Assembly: GCA_900555975.1 (NCBI GenBank)
Contig: USNI01000050.1
Span: 1-6,682 of the forward strand
Source of the DNA: an uncultured Desulfovibrio sp.
Lineage (GTDB): Bacteria; Desulfobacterota; Desulfovibrionia; Desulfovibrionales; Desulfovibrionaceae
DNA: 6,682 nt
Direction of reading: 5' to 3'
Shown: positions 1 to 6,190 of the stretch, in pieces
How positions within the stretch are numbered: position 1 is the first letter of the stretch
How the letters are laid out: every line of letters begins with the position of its first letter
Notes under the pieces: model-generated
Databases searched by the model: none
What the model saw: only the letters and a program-made list of their open reading frames with translations
Told to the model about the DNA's origin: nothing
Position numbers and translations under genes: made by a program

Positions 1-1214
1 TTCTCATCAAGCGTCTGGGTCTCAAGCCCTTCCAGGTGTACCGGGTGAAGGGACCTCTGGCGTTTGCCCAGTTCATGTCCCTGTACGGTCTGGACAGACC
101 CGGACTCAAGATTCCCGGTCACAGTCCCGTCGTTCCGCCGCTGCTGCAGACGGACAGCATTTTCCGCATCATCCATAAGCAGGATGTCTTTCTGCATCAT
201 CCTTACGACAGCTTCTCGCCGGTGCTTGATTTCGTGCAGACGGCTGCTGAGGATCCCAACGTCATTTCGATCAAGCAGACGCTCTACCGTGTGGGCAACG
301 ATTCGCCCATCGTCCGCTCTCTCATCGAAGCCCGCAGACGCGGCAAGCAGGTGACGGCAGTGGTGGAACTGAAGGCGCGTTTTGATGAGGAACGCAACAT
401 CACTTGGGCCGAGGAGCTTGAGCGCGAGGGCGTAAACGTGGTGTACGGTTTTGTGGGCATGAAGATTCACGCCAAGCTCTGCCTTGTGGTGCGGCGCGAA
501 ACCGAAGGCGTGGTGAGTTACGCCCATATAGGTACGGGCAACTACAACGCATCCACGGCGAGACTGTACACGGACATGGGCATCCTGACCTGTCACCCCG
601 ACATCTGTGCCGACATGGCGGATCTTTTCAATGTCATGACGGGCTATGCGGTGAAGGACAACTACCGTGAGCTTCTGGTGTCTCCCGACTCCATGCGCCG
701 CCGGCTCATCGAACAGATTCAGAATGAGATCGCCGTCAGCGCGCAGGGCGGAGAAGGCGAGATCATCATGAAGTGCAATCAGCTCGTGGACAGAAAGATC
801 ATCCGTGCGCTGTACATGGCGTCCATGGCCGGCGTCAGGGTACGTCTTCTGATTCGGGGTATCTGCTGTCTGCGGCCTGGTCTGCCGGGCGTGAGCGAGA
901 ACATTACGGTGAAGTCCATCGTCGGGCGCTTTCTGGAACACGCACGGGTGTACTGGTTCCGCAATGCAGGAACGGCCTGTATGTTTATGGGCAGTGCGGA
1001 CATGATGAGTCGCAATCTGGACCGCAGAATAGAAGTTCTCACGCCCGTGCTGGATGAAAACATACGAAAGACGCTTCTTGACATCCTCAGACTTCAGCTT
1101 GCCGACAATATGCAGGCATGGGAGCTTCGAGGCAACGGCGAATATGTGCGACTTCATCCCGCGGAAGGCGAGAACAGTGTGAATTCTCAGGAAATGCTGC
1201 TGAAGCATTCATAG
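1..1214 (+). CDS. ppk1: Polyphosphate kinase PPK1, C-terminal part (5' end outside window)
   Basis: PPK1 reversibly transfers the terminal phosphate of ATP onto inorganic polyphosphate through a phosphohistidine. The reading frame is open from base 3 and already in homologous sequence (LIKRLGLKPFQVYRVKGPLA), so the gene begins upstream; the GTG at 36 is an internal codon. About 400 residues are visible, of roughly 690-720 usual for the family, covering the two C-terminal phospholipase-D-like catalytic domains. Key motifs are SIKQTLYRVG (about 270-299), the HAKL motif with the candidate phosphorylated histidine at 468-470 (E. coli H435 equivalent), HIGTGNYN (about 522-545), and GRFLEHARVY with the second conserved histidine at 939-941 (E. 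coli H592 equivalent). No motif is missing, so the enzyme should be active. It is first in an apparent operon with the HD protein and Ppx. The identification is very secure. Confidence 0.97.
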   Translation, partial: LIKRLGLKPFQVYRVKGPLAFAQFMSLYGLDRPGLKIPGHSPVVPPLLQTDSIFRIIHKQDVFLHHPYDSFSPVLDFVQTAAEDPNVISIKQTLYRVGNDSPIVRSLIEARRRGKQVTAVVELKARFDEERNITWAEELEREGVNVVYGFVGMKIHAKLCLVVRRETEGVVSYAHIGTGNYNASTARLYTDMGILTCHPDICADMADLFNVMTGYAVKDNYRELLVSPDSMRRRLIEQIQNEIAVSAQGGEGEIIMKCNQLVDRKIIRALYMASMAGVRVRLLIRGICCLRPGLPGVSENITVKSIVGRFLEHARVYWFRNAGTACMFMGSADMMSRNLDRRIEVLTPVLDENIRKTLLDILRLQLADNMQAWELRGNGEYVRLHPAEGENSVNSQEMLLKHS

Positions 1215-1227
1215 TCATCATATTGTC

Positions 1228-1235
1228 AGGGGAGG
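1228..1235 (+). promoter_or_regulatory. Ribosome binding site that sets the HD gene start
   Basis: AGGGGAGG lies 5 nt before the ATG at 1241, in the 26-nt gap after the ppk1 stop. It is a strong Shine-Dalgarno match. It decides for the ATG at 1241 over the more upstream in-frame start at 1118, which would lie inside ppk1. Confidence 0.8.
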
Positions 1236-1240
1236 CTTTC

Positions 1241-2311
1241 ATGAGCAGAACATCGACAAGAAACGTCAGATCCGGTCAGACGGAAAGCATGGCGACGGAA
1301 ACGGAAACGACGGAGCGCCGCGAGCCTTGCGTGTCTGAAAAGGAGGAGTCGATTGCTGATGGCGCATGCATGGGTGATGCGGGATCCTTTCAGGAAGCGC
1401 ATGCATCCCTGAATGTCGACGTCCCCGTCATGAATGATGACTGCGTGGCAACACAAATCTGTGATTGCAGCGATCAGGAGGACGCCGGACGTCGGGCTGT
1501 GTCTTTCCCGGAAGAGAAAGACGAGAGTCGCGCGGCCTTCGGACGGGAAGAAACGGGACAGAATGCTGTTGCGTCCGTGCCCGGAGAGCTGGATATGCTG
1601 AGGGGAGAGCTTCTGTCCGAGGAGCTGGAACAGAACGCCGTGGAACAGATGTTTCAGTGGGAGAGACGGGAGCGGCGCAAAGGAGACGAAGAAGGCGATG
1701 TCCGCGCGGAGGAAGGGGAGCTGTCCGGACAGGCTCTGCTTGAAGCCGTGCATCACGGCCGTTATGTGGCGAGGCTTGCCGTGGATCTTTTTGAAGCCTT
1801 TGCCGACGTTTTATCTCTTGATGAACGTTGGGCAAGGCTTCTGGTACAGGCTGCACTGTGGCATGATCTTGGTTTTGCCGTGGCCGGCAGACGCCGTCAT
1901 CACAAGATCGGCATGGACATCGTGGAGCGGAATCCGGAACTGACCCTGTCCTTCGGACTGGAAGAGACGGACAGACCTCTGGTGGCGCTGCTGGTCAGGT
2001 ATCATCGCCGCGCATGGCCGAGCATGAAGCATCGCCGCTTTGCGGCACTCTGTCGGGAGGATCGCCGGTCGCTTGCCGGCGCTGCCGCCGTGCTGCGCAT
2101 GGCCGACGGACTGGATTACCGGCACAAGGGGGCTGTGGAGGAGCTTTGCGTGACGATGCGTCGCCGCAGTGTCGGGATCGAGTGCTTCGGTGCCGGATCC
2201 TGCCGGAAGGAATGCCGTCGGGCTCTGAAAAAGGGTGATCTTTTCGAGAAGCTTTCCGGCAGAAAGCTCGAAGTGTCGCAGGGAAAGGAAGGCGACAGAT
2301 ATGTCTGCTGA
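1241..2311 (+). CDS. HD-domain protein resembling a freestanding Ppx/GppA C-terminal domain
   Basis: This is a 356-aa protein with no gene name I recognise. Residues 1 to about 165 are rich in Glu, Ser and Arg, look low-complexity and disordered, and hold five scattered Cys (30, 43, 68, 74, 76) plus a basic stretch WERRERRK near 140. Residues about 170-345 form an HD-type phosphohydrolase domain: HHGRYVA (H171/H172), WHDLG (H208-D209), HHKIG (H220-H221), RYHRR (H255), ADGLD (D289) and KKGDLFEKLSGRKL near 330-343. This motif order and spacing match the C-terminal HD domain of Ppx/GppA proteins, but the actin-like phosphatase half is absent. All candidate metal ligands are present, so hydrolase activity is plausible but the substrate is unknown. 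It sits between ppk1 and ppx and overlaps ppx by 11 nt, which implies co-translation and a polyphosphate or nucleotide-phosphate role (inference). A generic HD hydrolase unrelated to Ppx is the alternative. Confidence 0.85.
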   Translation: MSRTSTRNVRSGQTESMATETETTERREPCVSEKEESIADGACMGDAGSFQEAHASLNVDVPVMNDDCVATQICDCSDQEDAGRRAVSFPEEKDESRAAFGREETGQNAVASVPGELDMLRGELLSEELEQNAVEQMFQWERRERRKGDEEGDVRAEEGELSGQALLEAVHHGRYVARLAVDLFEAFADVLSLDERWARLLVQAALWHDLGFAVAGRRRHHKIGMDIVERNPELTLSFGLEETDRPLVALLVRYHRRAWPSMKHRRFAALCREDRRSLAGAAAVLRMADGLDYRHKGAVEELCVTMRRRSVGIECFGAGSCRKECRRALKKGDLFEKLSGRKLEVSQGKEGDRYVC

Positions 2312-3872
2312 ACAGATTCCGGGAAAGGGGCGCACCGTCGCCATACTGGATCTGGGGTCGAACTCGCTGCGCATGATGGTCGTCCGCATCGGGGAAAACC
2401 GTGTGACGAGCGTGCTCAATCAGGTGAAGCAGATGGTGAGACTCGGCGAGGGAGCCTTCGAGGAACACAGACTGCAGCCTGAACCCATGCGTCGTACCAT
2501 TGCCGCGCTTCGCGGGTTTGCGGGTATGTGCCGTTCCTACGGCGTGGATGAGATCGTGGCGCTGGCTACGGCCGCCGTACGTGATGCTGCCAACGGTCAG
2601 GAATTCATGGATGAGATCCGCCGGGAAACGGGCATCGACTTCACCGTGATCTCCGGCAGGGAAGAAGCCCGTCTCATCTGTCGTGGCGTGTCCGTGGCGC
2701 TTGAACCCTTTTCCGGAAAGAGAATGTTCATCGACATAGGCGGCGGCAGTACGGAACTATCCGTGGCGCGCGGTAACGACATTCTTGAACTGGAATCTCT
2801 TAAACTCGGTGCGGTGCGTCTTGCCGGACTCTTTCCCTGTGCAGGTCAGGTAAGCTCCATGCGATATGCGGAGATGCAGAAGTATGTGCGGGATCATGCT
2901 GTCTTGCCTCTGCAGCGCATGGAGGCTCAGGCGCCGGGAGAGCTGGTGGGCAGTTCCGGCACCATACAGAGCCTTGCCGAAATGGCGGTGGCCATGGCTC
3001 GGGAGAGTGGAAGAAAGACCGGCGATACCGCTGAAGTTCTCAGTTACGGCGGACTTAGACGCGTGGTGAAGGCGCTCTGCGAACGGGACGAGAATGAACG
3101 CATGTCGCTTCCCGGCATGAATCCGCGCCGGACCGGCATACTCATTCCCGGTGCGGCCATACTGCAGACGGTCATGGAGGAACTGGACTTCGATTCCGTG
3201 CGCGTTTCCGGGCGAGGGCTGCGGGATGGTGCTCTTGCCGACTATCTGGAACGTTTGTTTCCGGAAAAGGGCAGACTTTCCGTGAGGGACGAGAGCGTGC
3301 TGCGTCTTGCCAGACTCTGCCGCTTCGAGGAGGCTCATTCCCGGCATGTGGCCGGACTTGCCGTCATGCTGTTTGATTCGGCTCGGGAGCTGGGACTGTA
3401 TCGTGGTCCGGCCCGCATGCGGGAACTGCTGCATTATGCGGGACTGTTGCACGACATCGGCATTTTCATCTCCTTTACGAAGCATAATGTGCACAGTCAT
3501 TATCTCATTCAGAACAGCGAGATGCTCGGATTCACGCAGAAAGAGGTCTCCTTCATGGCGGCGCTCGCCTTTTTTCATCGGTACGGCTATTCCCGAAAGG
3601 ACAAGGGCGTCGTCACGCTGACCGACGACTGGCAGGAACACGCCCGCTATCTTTCGCTGTTTCTTTCTCTTGCAGAGGGAATGGACAAGAGTCACCGGCA
3701 GGCCGCCGTGTCCGCCGCCTTTGTCCGGCAGGAAAAGGGGCTTGTTCTGGCGGTCCGGACTTCAGCACCGTGCCCTGTGGAGCAGGAACGTCTGAAGCGC
3801 TGCTTCAAGGCTCTGGAGAAGTGCTTCGGCAACGTGAACGTGGTATGGGAAGCCGCCCCGCGGACGGCCTGA
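2301..3872 (+). CDS. ppx: Exopolyphosphatase / guanosine pentaphosphatase (Ppx/GppA family)
   Basis: This is a 523-aa protein, close to E. coli Ppx (513 aa) and GppA (494 aa). The family removes terminal phosphates from polyphosphate and/or converts pppGpp to ppGpp; sequence alone does not separate the two activities. The N-terminal actin-like ATPase fold shows phosphate loop 1 DLGSNS (17-22), ATAAVRDA near 89-96, SGREEAR with the candidate catalytic Glu at 121, phosphate loop 2 DIGGGSTE (145-152), GSSGT (217-221), and SGRGLRDG (303-310). The C-terminal HD domain has HSRHVA (H346), LLHDIG (H384-D385) and KHNVHSH (395-400). Its later motifs are diverged: FFHRY replaces RYHR, AEGMD (E459) replaces ADGLD, and the usual DLFE/GR tail is not recognisable. 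The ATG at 2301 is chosen because AAGGAAGG (2285-2292) precedes it and homology begins soon after. It overlaps the end of the HD gene and is followed by a terminator. Confidence 0.94.
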   Translation: MSAEQIPGKGRTVAILDLGSNSLRMMVVRIGENRVTSVLNQVKQMVRLGEGAFEEHRLQPEPMRRTIAALRGFAGMCRSYGVDEIVALATAAVRDAANGQEFMDEIRRETGIDFTVISGREEARLICRGVSVALEPFSGKRMFIDIGGGSTELSVARGNDILELESLKLGAVRLAGLFPCAGQVSSMRYAEMQKYVRDHAVLPLQRMEAQAPGELVGSSGTIQSLAEMAVAMARESGRKTGDTAEVLSYGGLRRVVKALCERDENERMSLPGMNPRRTGILIPGAAILQTVMEELDFDSVRVSGRGLRDGALADYLERLFPEKGRLSVRDESVLRLARLCRFEEAHSRHVAGLAVMLFDSARELGLYRGPARMRELLHYAGLLHDIGIFISFTKHNVHSHYLIQNSEMLGFTQKEVSFMAALAFFHRYGYSRKDKGVVTLTDDWQEHARYLSLFLSLAEGMDKSHRQAAVSAAFVRQEKGLVLAVRTSAPCPVEQERLKRCFKALEKCFGNVNVVWEAAPRTA

Positions 3873-3893
3873 ATGTCTTTCGGCGTTTTCAGA

Positions 3894-3932
3894 AGAGCGG
3901 AGTCGGCTGCGGCCGGCTCCGCTCTCTCTTTT
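3894..3932 (+). terminator. Rho-independent terminator of the ppk1-HD-ppx operon
   Basis: A 14-bp stem (3894-3907 with 3912-3925; one T-G wobble, otherwise fully paired and GC-rich) closes a 4-nt TGCG loop. It is followed by a pyrimidine-rich CTCTTTT. It begins 21 nt after the ppx stop and separates the polyphosphate operon from the nifU promoter region. Confidence 0.85.
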
Positions 3933-3960
3933 CGTCGGACAAGGGATTTTCGGAACTTGC

Positions 3961-3989
3961 CTTTCCGATTCTGGACATTGCCCGGAAAG
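3961..3989 (+). repeat. Perfect 7-bp inverted repeat CTTTCCG / CGGAAAG in front of nifU
   Basis: CTTTCCG (3961-3967) and its exact reverse complement CGGAAAG (3983-3989) lie 22 bp apart centre to centre, about two helical turns. They bracket the candidate -35 hexamer. A third copy, CTTTCCG, is at 4035-4041 in the leader. It could be an operator for a dimeric regulator. The similarity is visible in the sequence; the function is inferred. Confidence 0.4.
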
Positions 3990-3999
3990 TGATTAATCT
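3972..3999 (+). promoter_or_regulatory. Candidate sigma-70 promoter for nifUS
   Basis: TGGACA (3972-3977, 5 of 6 matches to the -35 consensus) is followed after 16 nt by TAATCT (3994-3999), a weaker -10 that keeps the TA at the start and the T at the end. It lies in the gap between the ppx terminator and nifU, where a promoter is expected, and would give a leader of roughly 65-70 nt. A TTGACG at 4014 has no convincing -10 at proper spacing. Confidence 0.4.
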
Positions 4000-4006
4000 T
4001 TGCGGG
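3981..4006. promoter_or_regulatory. Imperfect dyad overlapping the candidate nifUS -10 (possible operator)
   Basis: CCCGGAAAG (3981-3989) pairs with CTTTGCGGG (3998-4006) at 8 of 9 positions around the AT-rich spacer TGATTAAT. Its position over the spacer and -10 of the candidate promoter is what a repressor site would look like. It does not fit the E. coli IscR type 1 pattern well, so no regulator is assigned. A U-run is absent, which argues against a terminator. Confidence 0.4.
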
Positions 4007-4061
4007 AAAACAGTTGACGGAAAATGTGAAGCCTCTTTCCGGAGAGATCTGTCGCATTATC

Positions 4062-4066
4062 AGGAG
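4062..4066 (+). promoter_or_regulatory. Ribosome binding site that sets the nifU start
   Basis: AGGAG lies 7 nt before the ATG at 4074. It supports that start over the in-frame TTG at 4014, whose extra 20 residues have no family resemblance. Confidence 0.75.
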
Positions 4067-4073
4067 TACAATC

Positions 4074-4910
4074 ATGTGGGAATATACCGAGACCGTTCGT
4101 GATCATTTCCTTCACCCCCGCAATGCCGGAGTGCTCGAAGACGCCAACGTCATCGGCGAGGCGGGAAGTCTTGCCTGCGGCGACGCACTGAAGCTCATGC
4201 TGAAGGTCAATGATCAGGGCATCATCGAAGATGCCAAGTTCCAGACCTTCGGATGTGCCAGCGCCATCGCTTCCAGTTCCGCTCTGACCGAACTTATCAA
4301 GGGCAAGCACATGGACGAGGCAGCCAAGTTGACGAACAAGGAAATCGCCGATTATCTCGGCGGTCTTCCCAAGGAAAAGATGCACTGCTCCGTCATGGGA
4401 GAGGAAGCCCTGGAGGACGCCGTCCGCCATTGGAAGGGGCTTCCTTCCAAGTCTCAGGCGGAAGAGGGCAGACTGGTGTGCAAGTGCTTCGGCGTGACGG
4501 ATCTTCAGATCATCAAGGTTGCGAAGGAAAACAACCTCAAGACCGTCGAGGAAGTTACCGACTTCATCAAGGCGGGCGGCGCCTGCGGAAGCTGCAAGGA
4601 TGACATCCAGTCCATTCTTGACAAACTCCATGCCATGGAAAAGCCCATGCAGGAAATCAAACCCGTGCCCCGCCTGACCAACGTGCAGCGTATGCAGAAG
4701 GTCATGACCATCATCAACGAGGACATCGCTCCCCGGCTTGCCCTTGACGGCGGTACCATCGAACTTGTGGATGTGGACGGCACCACTGTCGTGGTGGCTC
4801 TTCGCGGAGCCTGCTCCGGCTGCAGCGCCAGCCAGCTGACGCTCAAGAATCTGGTGGAAAAGACCCTGCGCGAGCAGGTGGATCCCGCCATCAATGTCGT
4901 GGAGGCGTGA
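4074..4910 (+). CDS. nifU: Iron-sulfur cluster assembly scaffold NifU (three-domain)
   Basis: NifU builds [2Fe-2S] and [4Fe-4S] clusters in the cytoplasm from iron and sulfur supplied by NifS, then passes them to apoproteins. The 278-aa protein has the full three-part layout. Residues 1 to about 125 are an IscU-like scaffold with Cys35, Cys61 and Cys105 plus Asp37 (motifs LACGDAL, FGCASAI, MHCSVMG). Residues about 133-180 are a BFD-type [2Fe-2S] domain with C136-x-C138 and C171-xx-C174. Residues about 203-278 are an Nfu domain with the C247-xx-C250 motif (ACSGC). All nine cluster cysteines are present, at positions very similar to Azotobacter NifU in the first two domains. The start MWEYTETVRDHF is typical of the family. 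It is transcribed with nifS 1 nt downstream. No other nif genes are visible, so a general rather than nitrogenase-specific role is likely. Confidence 0.97.
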   Translation: MWEYTETVRDHFLHPRNAGVLEDANVIGEAGSLACGDALKLMLKVNDQGIIEDAKFQTFGCASAIASSSALTELIKGKHMDEAAKLTNKEIADYLGGLPKEKMHCSVMGEEALEDAVRHWKGLPSKSQAEEGRLVCKCFGVTDLQIIKVAKENNLKTVEEVTDFIKAGGACGSCKDDIQSILDKLHAMEKPMQEIKPVPRLTNVQRMQKVMTIINEDIAPRLALDGGTIELVDVDGTTVVVALRGACSGCSASQLTLKNLVEKTLREQVDPAINVVEA

Positions 4911-4911
4911 C

Positions 4912-6090
4912 ATGGCTGACATTACCGATGTGATCTATCTTGACAACAACGCCACCACGATGGTTGCTCCCGAAGTCGCGCAGGCCATGATGCCCGCCTT
5001 CGGCCCTCTCTACGGCAATGCATCCAGCATGCACACCTTCGGCGGTCAGATGGGCCACTATATACAGAAGGCCCGCGAACAGGTGGCCGGCATTCTCAAT
5101 GCCGATCCCGAAGAGATCATCTTCACTTCCTGCGGTTCCGAGTCCGACAACTCCGCCTGGTATTCCGCCACGGAGACACAGCCGGAAAAGCGACATGTCA
5201 TCACCACCAAGGTGGAGCATTCCGCCGTGCTCGCCTACGGGCACTATCTTGAAGACAAGGGCTATGAAGTGACGTGGCTCGGCGTGGACGACAAGGGCCG
5301 TCTCAATCTTGAGGAGCTGGATCGTGCCATCCGTCCCGACACCGCGCTTGTCTCCCTCATGTACGCCAACAACGAGACCGGCACCATTTTCCCCATTGAG
5401 GATGTGGCCAGAATCGTGAAGTCGCACGGCGTGCAGCTTCATGTGGATGCCGTGCAGGCCGTAGGCAAGGAAGTCATTGATCTCAAGAAGCTTCCCATCG
5501 ATTATCTGGCTCTGTCCGGACACAAGCTTCACGCCCCCAAGGGCATCGGCGCTCTGTACGTCCGTCGCGGTACGCGTTTCCGTCCCTATCTCAAGGGCGG
5601 CCATCAGGAACGCGGACGTCGTGCCGGTACCGAAAACGTTCCCTACATCATCGGTCTCGGCAAGGCCTGCGAGCTGGCCGCCTCCAACATGGAGAAGGAA
5701 CGCACCCAGGTTGCCGCGCTGCGCGACCGTCTGCAGGCCGGGCTGCTTGCCGCCATTCCGCACTGCAAGATCAACGGCGATCAGGAACATCGTCTGCCCA
5801 ATACGCTGAACATCTCCTTTGAAGGCGTGGAAGGCGAGGCTCTGCTTCTGCAGCTTGATCAGTACCGCATCTGCGCCAGCTCCGGTTCCGCCTGCACGTC
5901 CGGCAGTCTGGAGCCTTCCCACGTGCTGCGTGCCATGGGCGTGCCGTTCAACTATGCGCACGGTTCCGTGCGGTTCAGCCTGAGCCGGTACAATACCGAG
6001 GCGGAGATCGATCGCGTCATCGAGGTCATGCCCGGCATCGTCAGCGAACTGCGCGCCATTTCGCCCTTTGCGAGCTTCATAAAGAAGTAG
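4912..6090 (+). CDS. nifS: Cysteine desulfurase NifS (class I, PLP-dependent)
   Basis: NifS converts L-cysteine to L-alanine and holds the released sulfur as a persulfide for transfer to NifU. The 392-aa length is normal for the family. Seen in order: YLDNNATT near the N-terminus (about residues 9-16), the cofactor-stacking histidine in VEHSAV (H103), NNETG (about 153-157), HVDAVQ (H177, D179, Q182), the Schiff-base lysine in SGHKLHAPKG (K205), RRAGTEN (236-242), and the catalytic loop SGSACTSGS with Cys328. The loop form is that of the NifS/IscS class rather than the SufS class. The start ATG at 4912 is preceded by GGAGG (4901-4905), which lies inside the nifU end; only 1 nt separates it from the nifU stop, so the two are probably translationally coupled. 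NifS and IscS are not sharply separable by sequence; the neighbouring nifU supports nifS. Confidence 0.97.
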   Translation: MADITDVIYLDNNATTMVAPEVAQAMMPAFGPLYGNASSMHTFGGQMGHYIQKAREQVAGILNADPEEIIFTSCGSESDNSAWYSATETQPEKRHVITTKVEHSAVLAYGHYLEDKGYEVTWLGVDDKGRLNLEELDRAIRPDTALVSLMYANNETGTIFPIEDVARIVKSHGVQLHVDAVQAVGKEVIDLKKLPIDYLALSGHKLHAPKGIGALYVRRGTRFRPYLKGGHQERGRRAGTENVPYIIGLGKACELAASNMEKERTQVAALRDRLQAGLLAAIPHCKINGDQEHRLPNTLNISFEGVEGEALLLQLDQYRICASSGSACTSGSLEPSHVLRAMGVPFNYAHGSVRFSLSRYNTEAEIDRVIEVMPGIVSELRAISPFASFIKK

Positions 6091-6107
6091 CATCACATAT
6101 TGTGAAG

Positions 6108-6149
6108 AAAAAGAGCCTGTTGTCGTATTGCGGCAACAGGCTCTTTTTT
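6108..6149. terminator. Bidirectional hairpin terminator between nifS and the hydrogenase gene
   Basis: A 15-bp perfect stem (6108-6122 with 6134-6148) extends inward by three more pairs, one of them a wobble, to a 5-nt TATTG loop. The top strand ends in six T (6144-6149) and the left arm starts with five A, which become a U-tract on the minus strand. It therefore fits as terminator for both nifUS and the convergent hydrogenase gene, 17 nt after the nifS stop and about 41 nt after the hydrogenase stop. Confidence 0.92.
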
Positions 6150-6190
6150 GTCGTCTATCCGGCATGAGGGGACCGGAAGGCTCCGGACAT

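Noticed and set aside
1362..1406. GCGCATGCAT repeated at 1362-1371 and 1397-1406
   Set aside because: It is two 10-nt copies inside the low-complexity coding part of the HD gene, read in the sense direction. There are only two copies and no array or element boundary, so chance or codon bias is enough.
2757..3695. A 312-codon open frame on the minus strand within ppx
   Set aside because: It lies wholly inside a well-supported gene and its translation looks like random antisense sequence.
4014..4073. An upstream TTG start extending NifU by 20 residues
   Set aside because: The AGGAG before the ATG at 4074 and the typical NifU N-terminus starting there favour the shorter form.
3993..4922. A 309-codon open frame on the minus strand opposite nifU
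   Set aside because: It is an antisense shadow of nifU; no motif, and no credible ribosome binding site or partner gene supports it.
6093..6104. CACATATTGTG as a possible operator after nifS
   Set aside because: Only 4-bp arms in an A/T-rich gap between a stop codon and a terminator; expected by chance.
4891..6165. A 424-codon open frame on the minus strand opposite nifS
   Set aside because: It is the shadow of a strongly GC3-biased gene. The plus-strand frame has every NifS motif, and the antisense protein is Gly/His-rich without any recognisable domain.
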